This document shows, one piece after another, positions 8,927 through 20,200 of a stretch of 64,000 nt of DNA. Within the stretch, counting starts at the first letter, position 1, and the number at the start of each line of letters is the position of its first letter. The stretch comes from Calothrix parasitica NIES-267 (GTDB lineage: Bacteria > Cyanobacteriota > Cyanobacteriia > Cyanobacteriales > Nostocaceae): positions 207,563 to 271,562 of the forward strand of contig NZ_AP018228.1 of assembly GCF_002368095.1 (NCBI RefSeq). The letters are read 5' to 3'. The notes below the pieces were generated by a model. The model saw only the letters and a list, made by a program, of their open reading frames with translations. It ran no database searches and was not told where the DNA came from. The position numbers and the translations under genes are program-made.

Positions 8927-9226
8927 ATGACTAAAAATGTGATTCGTTGGAAATTGAGCGAAGTTATGGCTAGGCACCGAATTAAAGGGAAAGACCTTGC
9001 TAATCATTTAGGTATAAGTGCAAACTCAGTATCAGCATTAAAAAGAGCTGAAGTAATGCCAGAAATTGGTGGTGAAAGGTGGGAGCAAATTTGTGAAGCG
9101 ATAAATGAATTGTCTCCAATGGATGAACAATGTACGCCTTTTGATTTAATTGAGTATGTTCCGAGTAAGAATAGGTCAGCGAGTAGATATGATACTGACA
9201 AATCTTCCAAAATTTCAGTAGCATAA
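8927..9226 (+). CDS. XRE-family (Cro/CI-like) DNA-binding regulator
   Basis: About 99 residues from ATG 8927; a GTG three codons earlier (8918) is an alternative start. A helix-turn-helix covers about residues 10-60: WKLSEVMARHRIKGKDLANH, then LGISANSVSALKRAEVMP (turn and recognition helix), then the WEQICEAINEL helix. The C-terminal 30 residues are polar and unassigned. It is a cytoplasmic transcription regulator, probably autoregulatory as in many plasmid and phage systems (inference). It is transcribed divergently from the 8532 gene and convergently with the giant gene. Confidence 0.8.
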   Translation: MTKNVIRWKLSEVMARHRIKGKDLANHLGISANSVSALKRAEVMPEIGGERWEQICEAINELSPMDEQCTPFDLIEYVPSKNRSASRYDTDKSSKISVA

Positions 9227-9451
9227 TCTTAGAAAAAAGGTGGGTATAATTTATAGCCTATGAATAATTCACAGTTTTGACACTGAAAATTTAATCTAAT
9301 TAATATCAGAAAAATTTGAGAAACTTTCTTAAATAGCTTTTCAGCAACTGTGGATAATCCCTCAGTTGCTTTATTAATTTCTTTTTGAGAAATTCTCAAC
9401 TACTTTAATCAGCTCAAATTGAATAAAGCTGTCTCTTACCAAGAGAGAATT

Positions 9452-9483
9452 AGCACCGAAACGGGATTTTCCGCTTCGGTGCT
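9452..9483. terminator. Palindromic stem-loop between convergent genes
   Basis: AGCACCGAA (9452-9460) and TTCGGTGCT (9475-9483) form a perfect 9-bp stem, extended by CGG/CCG after one mismatch. A second small hairpin (TCTCTT-acc-AAGAGA) lies just left at about 9433-9447. The 313-bp gap 9227-9539 holds no gene. The position between the XRE gene and the end of the giant gene suits a bidirectional terminator, although no long T run follows. Confidence 0.5.
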
Positions 9484-9539
9484 GGTAATTATTGGATGAT
9501 TATTACACTTATCTATGGGGAACTAATTACGAATTATCC

Positions 9540-11200
9540 CTACTCCCCATCCAACAAAACCTGAAAATCCAAATACTTAAACGTAAACCTAGTATCTTCA
9601 TCCCCAGCCATCAACCGCAGAGCATCAAAAGCGACATCGCTATCAAACCTTATCTCCCCATTCCTTCCATCAACATTCAACAACTGCTCGTCAACCACCG
9701 TATCACCCCTCATCGCTACCACCTTCACAACCCCACCGTTCTTACCATTCGATTGAACCCTATCCAAGCCCAGAATAGCCCTTGTAGCAGTACTGTAATT
9801 ATCGTTAGCTAAAATCTTCAACTGTAGAGCTTCATCCCCGTCAATGCGCTTTCTACGTCCGGAATTACCATCATCCCCATCCGCTATACCTATTCCTTCT
9901 CCTTGGTCAACTCTGGTATGGTCAATTTTCTTCCACTTACCATCTTCCGAATCAACAGCGGTAATCTCAATCCGTTCAAATACATTATCTAAAGCTTGAT
10001 TCTGCTTCGCTATGGTTTGATTAACCAAAACATTGTTTTCGTAAACAGTTGCTCTCTTATGTTTATCTAAAACGAATTTCAAACTAGCTTCCGTCGGTTG
10101 AGTGGTATGTACGGTTTCAAATTCAGCAGAACGGAAGGTAAATTCAGTATCGTCATCTGCTGCTTGTAGTTGTAACTTATCAAAAGCTTGATTGCTCAAG
10201 AAATACAGTTCTTCCGTCTTATCACCAACTGTATAGGTTTTACTTCCTACAATCACTCCATTTCTATAAGCGACAATTTTAACTTGACCACCATCGGTTT
10301 TATTAGCAATTGAGCGAATTCTATCTACCTTCACAACAGCGGATAAAGCGCTATTGTAATTATCGTTAGCTTGAATTTCTAATTGCAGAACTTCATCTCT
10401 ATCAATCCGTTTCTTACGATAGCTATTACCATCTTCTCCATCAGTAATACCAATTCCTTCCCCGTTATCGTGTAAAGTTCTATCAACTAACTGTCTGGTC
10501 GTATCTTCGCTATCAATTGCAGTTACCTTTATTCTTTCAAAAGCATCAGCAACTGGTTGATTTTGAGTACCTCTAACTTGTTCAACTACCGTACCGTTTT
10601 CCTCAATCTTAACCGTCATCAATCTTTGAGATATTTTGGTGTAGGTGGGAGCGGTATTATTAGTTTTAACTGCATCAAATTCCGCTGCTCTTAACGTAAA
10701 CTCAGTATTTTCATCACCAGCCATTAAATGCAAGCGGTCAAATATTGTATCGTTAGTAAACGTAATAGTTTGTTTCTTATCGGTTAATTCGTAAACTTGT
10801 TCTCCAACAACCGTTGCACCTTGTAGAGCAACAATTTTAACCTTACCACCGATAGTTTTATCTTTTCCTTGCACCTTATCTACAGAAACGTAAGCAGTTT
10901 TAGCACTGTCGTAATTATCGGTAGAATTAATTCTAATTTGTAAAACCTCATCACCGTCAATCCGTTTTTTGCGTTTACCATTCCAATCTTCCCCGTCGGT
11001 AATACCAATTCCTTCACCGTTATCGTGAAAGGTTACGTCATCTAAAACGTTGGGTAAATCATCGCTGTTGAGAGCTACAATTTGCATTCTTTCAAATGCT
11101 AATGGTTTAACTTCTTTATTTTGCTTACCTCGGACATCTTCTACTAGTTGTGAATTTTCGTATATTCTCAAGCTAAGTTTTTCCTGTTGGAATTTTAGCT
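9540..11200 (-). repeat. Three tandem C-terminal repeats of about 184 residues in the giant protein
   Basis: Each unit starts near KxxxxYENxxLV, runs through FERxxxxAxxSED and a strongly conserved centre (GEGIGI-DG-D-N--RKKRIDGDE), and ends with FDxLxLxAxDxDTxFTFR. The acidic/glycine centre suggests calcium binding. Being the last domain before the stop, the array could contain the export or anchoring signal. I recognise no named family. Confidence 0.75.
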
Positions 11201-14200
11201 TAGTAATTTCTAGGACATTTAGCTGTAATGTATCGGTTGTAGAAGCTCCGTCGTTATCGGTAACAGTTAAAGTAACCGTGTAATTTCCAGGAGTTTCATA
11301 AATGTGGGTGGGATTGAGGTAATCTGCTGCTTCACCAACAAGTACGGTACCATCACCAAAGTCCCATTTAATAGTATGAGTATCTAAGATACCCGAGTCG
11401 CTGAAGCTACCGTTAAAGGTCACACTTTCTCCTTCTATAATTGTTCGGTCAACTCCAGCTGAAACTGTGGGAGCAACGTTGTTAACCTTTAACTTCATAG
11501 TTTGAGTTGTGGATGCTCCATCGTCATCGGTAACTGTTAAAGTAACCGTGTAATTTCCGTTGTCTAAATATTTGTGGTTGACATTTAAACCATTTTCTGA
11601 AGCGCTACTGTCACCAAAGTCCCAAGTATACGTAAGTTTATCATTTCCTGGGTCGGTAGCTGTAGCGTTGAAGTAAGCGATATCTCCTTCATTGATATTG
11701 GCATCCCCGGTGATTTGAGTAATTGTGGGAGCGACATTGTTAACAGTAACTGTAATGGTTTCCGTCGCAATTCCACCGTCACCGTCTTCTACCGTTAGAG
11801 TTACCGTATAGGTTCCATCGTCAGTAAAGATGTGACTGACGTTTTCTCCTGTAACTGAATCGGTACCGTCACCAAAGTTCCATGTATACGTAAATTTATC
11901 ATCCCCTGGGTCGGTGACTGTTGCGGTGTAGTTAGCAGTGTCTCCTTCATTAATTACCGTATCTCCGGCAATTTCTGTAATTGTGGGAGCGACGTTGTTA
12001 ACCTGTACCGTTAATGTTTCTGTGGTTGTTGCACCGTAGTTGTCGGTGACTGTTAAAGTAACGGTGTAACTTCCGTTTTGTTTATAGGTGTGAGTTGGGT
12101 TTAAATTACCGCTCTCGACAGTACCATCTCCAAAATCCCAAGTATAGGTAAGATTATCGTTTCCTGGGTCGGTAGCTGTAGCGCTGAATGTTACGGTATC
12201 TCCTTCTGATATATTAGTATCCCCGATTAATTTATCAATAACTGGTGCTGCATTATTAACCGTAACAATTAAGTTATCTTGGGTTGAAGCTCCATCCGAA
12301 TCGGTAATTGTCAAGGTAACGTTATAAGTTCCAGGAGTTGTGTAGGTATGAGTTGGTTCTAAGATACCAGTTGCAACATTTCCATCACCGAAATCCCATT
12401 CAATTGTATGAGTATCTAATATTCCTGGGTCGGTAAAGCTACCGTCGAAGTTAACTGTGGTTCCCTGTAAGGTAATTTGATTTTCTCCAGCTTCCACAAC
12501 CGGGGAGATGTTATCTACATTAACCGTAAATGTTTGTTGGGTGCTTCCACCTGCGTTGGTTACGGTTAATGTGACTGTATAGATTCCGTTGTCAGCGAAT
12601 TGATGATTGACGGTTTCTCCTTCCACGGTTGGGGAATTATCTCCGAAATCCCAGGTGTAAGTTAAAGTGTCGTCACCATAACTAGAAGCTGCTGCTGTGA
12701 AAATGGCGATCGCACTTTCTGTGAGGTTAGTATCCCCTGTAATTTCCGTAATTGTTGGTGCTGCATTATTAACTTGTACTTGTAAAGTATCGCTGCTGGT
12801 TCCACCATCTTTATCGGTAACTGTCAGCGTTGCTGTGTAGGTTCCAGGATTTGTGTAGGTATGGGTTGGATTCAATTCATTTTCTACAACAGTTCCGTCT
12901 CCAAATTCCCATTTAATTGTGTGAGTATCTAGTATTCCGGGGTCGGAATAGTTTCCGTTGAATTGAACTCCCTGATTTTCTATTGTTGTTTGGTCTTCTC
13001 CTGCTGTCACGGTGGGAGCAATATTATTAACATTCAAGGTAATTGTTTCTACTGTTGATGCTCCAAGAGAGTCGGTAACGGTAAGAGTTGCGGTGTAGGT
13101 TCCGTTATCTAGGAAGGTATGAGTAACGCTTTGTCCGCTTAACTCAGGAGTGTTGTCTCCGAAGTTCCAGCTATACGTAACTTCTCCTTCATCAGTTGCA
13201 TTTGCGCTGAATGTGGCTGCTATTCCTTCCGCTAGGTTGGGTTCTACGATTACTTTATCGATGCTGGGAGCGCTGTTGTTAATCGTAATATTTACTGTTG
13301 CGATGTTGGATGTGTTGTTGTCGTTGTCTTTGACGGTATACGTGAAAGTGTCGGCTGTTGCATTACCGCTTGGGCTATACGTAAATGTTCCGTCGTCGTT
13401 GATTGTAATATTGCCGTTAACTGGTGCGGATTCTATTTGTATTGTGCTGGGGTTGATTGTTCCGTCTGGGTCAATGTCGTTATCTAAAACGTTGATGGTG
13501 ACGGGTTTTCCTTGATTGGTAGTCGCGGTGTCGTTGTTGGCTGTGGGTATGAGTATGTCGTCGGTAAGGATGCGGACGTTATCTATTACTACTCTACTTT
13601 CTTTGTCGCCGAAGCCCAGGAGGTCAAAGTATAATGTTGCTTCTGTATTAGCGTTGATGTGGCTGATGTCTATGGTGACGGTGCGGGTGACGTTGAGGTC
13701 TAGAGTACCGCTGGTTTCTGCACCAGATATGTTGACTTTATCGCTAAAGTATGTATCTCCGTCGTGTTGGATGTTGAGTAGTGCGTCGGTATACGTAATT
13801 CCGGTTGCTGTTCCTGCTAGGGAGAGGTTTTGGTTGTTGAGGAGGGCGACTTCAAAGGCATCACCAGGAGCGTTGCTCAAGGAAGAGGGAAGAGGGTTTG
13901 ATAGGGAAGATGTAGAATTATTGTTTCTTCCTTCTTCCTCCTTCCTTCTTCCTTCTAAATCCGATTCTAATATGGTGAATTGGAGGTATTTTGCCTCGTC
14001 GGGAATGATGAATTTTTGAGTGAAGCTGCTGTTTAAGCGGGATTCTTCTGTGAGGACTGCTTGTCCTTGGATTATGTTGGCTGCTCCACGGGTTGACCAA
14101 ATGTCTTGGGTGTCGAATGTACCGTTGTTAATTCCGAGTAATGGAGTAGAAGTTAGTGGTGCGGTTAATATTCCCTCACTCACTCCCTCGCTCACTCCCT

Positions 14201-17200
14201 CATTCCTTAAATAGTTAAGTATTTGCAGGTTGAGCAATGATGGTAATTTACGTACTCCTGGTCTTAATGTTGTGTTCATTAAGTCGTAAGGATGCGCTTC
14301 TGAGTCGAGGTGGCTACCGTCGGGGGATAGGGTTGCGGTGAAGTTGTCGGCTACGAAGGTTTTCTTGCCGTTAATGTTTTGGATATGACGGTCGAATTCG
14401 TTGTATCCGGAGATGAAACCTGCTAGGTGTCCGAGTTCGTGGAGGATTGTTGTTAGCAGGTCATACTTTCCGTGGGCTTCTGAATCGGCTGTTGCTAGAA
14501 GTGCTGTGTCGGTTAGGGTGTGCGAAAATTCGCTGTGGTCGAAGGGGGTGGGGTCGATGAACCAGCCGAGTCCGTTGGCGTTGTGGTCGATGAGCATTTT
14601 ACCACCGTTGGGGATTCCTTGGTCGGTGTAGTGGGTTACTTGGGCTTCGGCTAGTTGTCCGGTGGGGAGGTCGGTTATTTCTAGGGTTAATTTAAGTGGG
14701 TTATCTTGGAATGTGTTGATGATTTCAGGAGTTGAGTTATGGATGGAGACGAATTTTTCGAGCGTTATGAGGCTGGAGAGCGAGATTTCAGTGGTGTTGA
14801 TTTGAGTGGGATTGATTTGGAAGGAATGGTTTTGGAAAACCTCAACTTGAGTGGAGCCAACCTCAGCGATGCCAACCTGTGCGAGGCTTCTTTGGATGAT
14901 GTCGATTTGAGCGGAGCTGACCTTAGCGGAGCCAGTTTTATTGAGACGGGTTTGCGAGATGTTAATTTGACTGGAGCTATTCTCACTGATACTTTTTTCG
15001 GAGAACCTTGCTTCAGAAGAGTTAATTTGACCGGAGTTGATCTTAGTGAAGCCGATATCTTGTGGATTGAACATGACAGCTACATCAAGAAAGTTACTTT
15101 GTGTAACACTCGGTTGCCTGATGGGACTATCAGAAACGACAACTGTACTTAAATTATTAGCAAATGTTTCAGCTAAAAGATTAGCATTCAAGGGATTGCC
15201 TACGAATGGCATATCATTTATTACTGTTGGACCTGTATACACACGATTTTCTAATACTCTCTCAATATCATCTGGCAAATTAGATAAAAGGTCTAAATTA
15301 GTAAGTCCTTGAATTTCACGAACACTTGTTGTCCATGAAGACCATTTTAGTGGATTCGCATCGTCACCAGGAATTTCTTCTAATTCCTCATTAGGGACTT
15401 TTATCGCTATTACAGGAGTATTTGTAGTGATATCATTTATGGTCTGATTAGGTTCTAAAAGTACTACAACTTTCCAAAATTCCTCTGGAACATTGATATC
15501 TTCAACACCATCCAAACCGTCAAAAGAGCCTGATTTTCCAATGCTTCCAGCAATAGTGTAAAGTTCCCAATTACGGCGTAAAACAAGATTTTTCGTAAAT
15601 CTTTCAAAATCACGCCATGCATCATGACGATTAAGGTCTTCAGCCATAGGAAGAGCGTTTGTCGTTACAAAAGTTCCAAACTGGTCTTTATTGGTTCTAT
15701 TACGATTTTCTCTTGGAGTCATGTGACCACGGTCAAGACGACTTGCTCTATAGTCCACTCCTTCCGGATTAATAAAACCAGAGGGAAGACTACTATCCGG
15801 CAACCAAGGATAAACATCATTAAATCCAGGATAATCATCTGGCACATTCCTAGTAGGATTAGTAAGAATCCCTAACCAAGATTGATTGTCTAGCCAACTA
15901 ACCCAATTTGGACCTCTATTTTGTTCATTATAAGACAATGAAAATTGCGGTTTTTCTAACAGATAATTATTACGACTGTTGTTATCAGTTCTGGCTTCTT
16001 GACCATTTAGAGTTGGATTTCCAAACATCAAATGTTCACTTTTGAAGAAAACATCATCTAAATAAACACTACCACCATTAACTTCAAAATTGAGTGTTGC
16101 TACCTTGCCGCGTAGTGTTTCTGGTATCTCAACGTAGAACGTCTCAAAACCTTGTGTACCAAAACCAACTCTGTAAGTGTCATTATCGTTGTAACCCAAT
16201 CTATAAGGACCATTTGCTGCTTCTAATTGAATGGCTTGTGTCTGAGTAGTTCCATCTTCCCCTTGTAAAGAAACAGTTACATTACCACCACTAAGACTTG
16301 GTGTATGCAACCCAAAGCGTAATACACCCCAATCAGGAACAACAAAGCGATTATGCGTAATACTTTCACCAGAATTCAATCTCAGAGCATAATTTGGTTG
16401 ATTTGCATCGTAACCAACTTGTTCTAAATAAGTCCTTTCAATGTTTTCTATGATTATATTTTGTCTTCTGTTTTGAAATATTGAGCGAGGAACGTTAAAT
16501 GCGGGAATATCATCCCATTTAACCAAATTCTTCAACGACACCTCATTAGCACCATTATAGGAAGACCAACCAGGGATATTCTGCCTGTCTCCAAACCAAT
16601 AATTAGTAGTCGCATCAAAATTACCATTAAACAGCGTAGGAACAGCATAATCACCACGCATTCTATCTTGAGCCGTATTATCTTCACTTACAACCATACC
16701 AGTCGTGGTATGGTCGGGACGAATACCGTTAGAATATCCCCCACCCAAAACTGAGTGGAACCAACCAGTACCAATACCTTCCCAAGGAGCATTCGCAGAA
16801 CCATGAGTTTTCTGATAACCCCGGTAATCTGGTGTATACCAAGTTTCCGGACGTAGACGAGAAGTATCGGCTTGTAAATCCAAATCACCGAAGCGACGGT
16901 AAATATCTTGTGTCTGCTTACCTTCTTCCCTTACTGGTAACTTATTCTCAGTAAGATTAGCAGTTCCTGCATACCAAGCCAAAGCATTACCATGAGGAGT
17001 TCCAGATGAATCGTCTTCTTTAAATCCAATATATTCATTAAGATTTATATTTAAATCTGCTTCATTTAAATCTTGAGGATTATCCCTAACAATTGCTCTA
17101 CCGCTGATTGTTTTGGTTCCAGAACCACTATTACCTACAGTTTGATAATAGTTGTCAGCAAATGTAACATTCTGCCAAACAGTAACTTCTGGGTCATTGA

Positions 17201-20200
17201 CTGCTTGTAAATTTGTTCTGAGTGACGACTGCGTAAAATCATGAGGGTCAATAGTAGTCATTTGCAGGTCGCGATTGGATGCATCAGTACTACCTGCATC
17301 TGGGAAGAAAGTACCGATACGTTGAATTATTTCACTATTAATTACAGCCCCTTGACCAACACCTACAAAATGTAGCCGAGAATCGAAGATAGCTCCTTGT
17401 TCGCGGATTAAATTACCTTGCTGGTCATAAATCGAATTCCCGGCTCCGACACTACCACCTAACTGCTGGTCTAATTGCACCAATGAAGCGAATAAAGTAT
17501 CTGCTGCTGCTTCTGCAAAACCGGAATTATATCCAGTTTTACTAGGAGTCATATCTAATTCGGGGATTAAGAATAGAGATTTTCCATATTTATCATCAGG
17601 AATGTTGAAATCTCTACTACCATTACTGTTCTTTCTGTACCATTGACCACTACCGCTGTTATAGTACATGACCAAACCATTGTCATTTTGCTGAGTAAGG
17701 TGTTCAGCCATTTGTTCTAATTGCAGGTTAATTAGATTTGGTTGAGCTTCTAATCCCCGAGTTAGAACCGTTACACTACTGAATCTTTCACCAGTAACTT
17801 CAGGTAGTGGAGTTTCAAATTCACCATCTGTAACCCTATATGCTATTCCACCTTTGTCAACTGCTTCAACAGCCCAATAATACTTTTGTCCCGCAGTTAA
17901 AATAAGTTCTTCGGAAAGTTTGAAGCTATCTCTGCTACCTTTAGTGCTACCACCATTCCAAACCCAAGTTCCTTTTTGCCACCTAGCAGTTAGAATCCGG
18001 TTCGGGTTATAATCTTTTACTCCTTCAACAGTTTGTAATCCCGACCATCTATCCTTTGGCAACAACCCTTCACCTTCAGGGAAGACACTGACATACAAGT
18101 TAACTTCTTTAATTTCTTCTTCCTTCTTCGGAGGAGCGCACACATCACCATCCTTATGTTTCTCCCCTTCAAAATCCCACGTAAATGTAGGTCTAAGTGT
18201 ATCTTCCTCACTTACTCCAATCGGACCAACCAAGTTTAGTAAAGGTCTAGTGGAAGCAACATCCATCCCATAAGAAACTCCAGTAAATAAAGAACCTGGA
18301 CCTTGACCTTTAAATAAATTTGCAGCAACACCAACTTTAGAATTAAGTTCATCTAGCGGTTTTGAATTTAAATCCTTGCTACTACTGTCTTCAACAGTTG
18401 CAATCATCTCCTCAACATCATAGACAAAGGTATTATTAACACCAGGATATGTAGCGTAGAGGTATTTATTATCGCTAGTAATAGAAATATCAGTAGTTAA
18501 CCCCATCGGAATCGGACGAGTAGCTCCAGCTAATCTCGGATTTTCTCCCAATGGGTCTACAATAATACCTACATTACTACCAGCCCGTGGTCCATCAATA
18601 CTAGGGTCACCCGCACCGAACATTGTACCGTTACGACCCGCAACAAAAGCGTATTCCTTACCAGTCTCAAAGTCACGCATCATGGTTACAGCGACTGCTT
18701 CGTTAACATCGAAGTAGTCGTCATTGCGGCCTAATTCCAACTCAGTAAAACTTGTTTTAGCCGCAAACTGGTTGGGGTCATTGCTTGTGACTGTCAAAAC
18801 ACCAAAACCTTCACTATCGTTTGTTCGATTAGTGAAAATCATTTTGTCATCATAAGGAGTAGCAGAAATACCTTCTATTCCAGAGTTAGTTTCAATAAAA
18901 CCAATTTGTTTGTGCCATTTTTTAGGAGAAGGTAAGTTTGGTTTTTCAGGTGTATCGTCTGGATTGATGTTAATTACCGCAATTCCACCCTTACCACCAT
19001 TCTTACCAACAGAAACTGTAGCGTATAGTTTAGTACCGTCGCTGTTAATTGCTATTTGACGTATACCATTTGGTGCCTCACCAATGTTGATGGTATCGAT
19101 ATGTTTGTTGTAGTTAAACGAATTGGGGTTGATATCTAGAACAAAAATTTGTCCGTTTCTGCGGTCAGCAATATATGCGTACTTATTATTGGGATGAACA
19201 ACAATATCTGTAGGTCTAGCACCATCTTTAGGTTTCTCCCCTTCTGCATTTTCTAGTTTAATATTATTAATCCCAACTTCTGTGGAATCTATATCCAATA
19301 CTCGTCTTCCTACTATATCTATTACAGCTACTTCACCAGAATTAGTTAGCGGTACATAAGCAAAACTTGCATCGCTAGTAGTAGCGATATATCTTGGCGT
19401 ATCTCGCTTTTTGGGGTCTGGATCACCTACAGGAATAACGGCTTCTAAAAGATTCTCAACGCCGTTATTTTGAACTATGTTCCTTGGATTAAGTGCTTGA
19501 ATTAACCGAACACTATCGCTGAAAGGATTTACGGTAACAGCCGTTTCAATACAGTGTGGAATTGGAATCGGAACAGGTTCGCTTTCTTCTTCAGTTTCCG
19601 TTACAAGTGAAGGTACTTCCCGAACAACTGTAAGAGTTACTTTATCGCTATGAGGTAAATAGTCAGGAATACGGAATTTGAGTTTTTCATCTGGTTCTAA
19701 TATTTCAATCTTGCCTTGTTCGTATTTTTCGCCACGATATAACAATTTAATTGTTAATTTTGCAGCATCCTCGCCAAAATTTTGACCTGTAACTTGTAAG
19801 TAAGCTCCTTTTTCATCAAAGTCTAGAGCTACATTTTCAACTACGGGTGTGAATTCTGGGATAACTGGAGGTGGTGTTAACTCTATAACAGCGCTAGGAG
19901 TACCATTTTCTCCAGGAGAAATTTGTCCCAAATTCAACTGAACTCCTCCTGGGGTCTTGTAAGGAAGTCCAACTGTAGGAATTGTTAGTTCGTCGAAAGT
20001 ATTTTGGATTATTTCATTATTGAGACTCATATACAATAAGCCAATAGTAAAACCTATACCTGCAGCTCCTAAAACCCCAGCTACCGAACCTGCAGCTCCT
20101 AAAAGAGCAACCTTAGCTTGAAACCCTACTCCAAAACCTATGAGTGCAACGCTTGTTGCACCTATGGCAGTAATTTGGGAAGTACGAACACCTAAGATAC

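Noticed and set aside
9492..9812. Plus-strand frame over the 3' end of the giant gene
   Set aside because: Translation has no recognisable pattern and overlaps well-supported C-terminal repeat coding on the other strand.
13150..14019. Long plus-strand frames antisense to the giant gene
   Set aside because: Translations are hydrophobic low-complexity mirrors of PKD/cadherin codons without family resemblance, unlike the pentapeptide frame at 14739.
18017..18211. Small minus-strand frame within the giant gene
   Set aside because: Alternative frame of the giant gene; biased Lys/Arg/Leu composition only.
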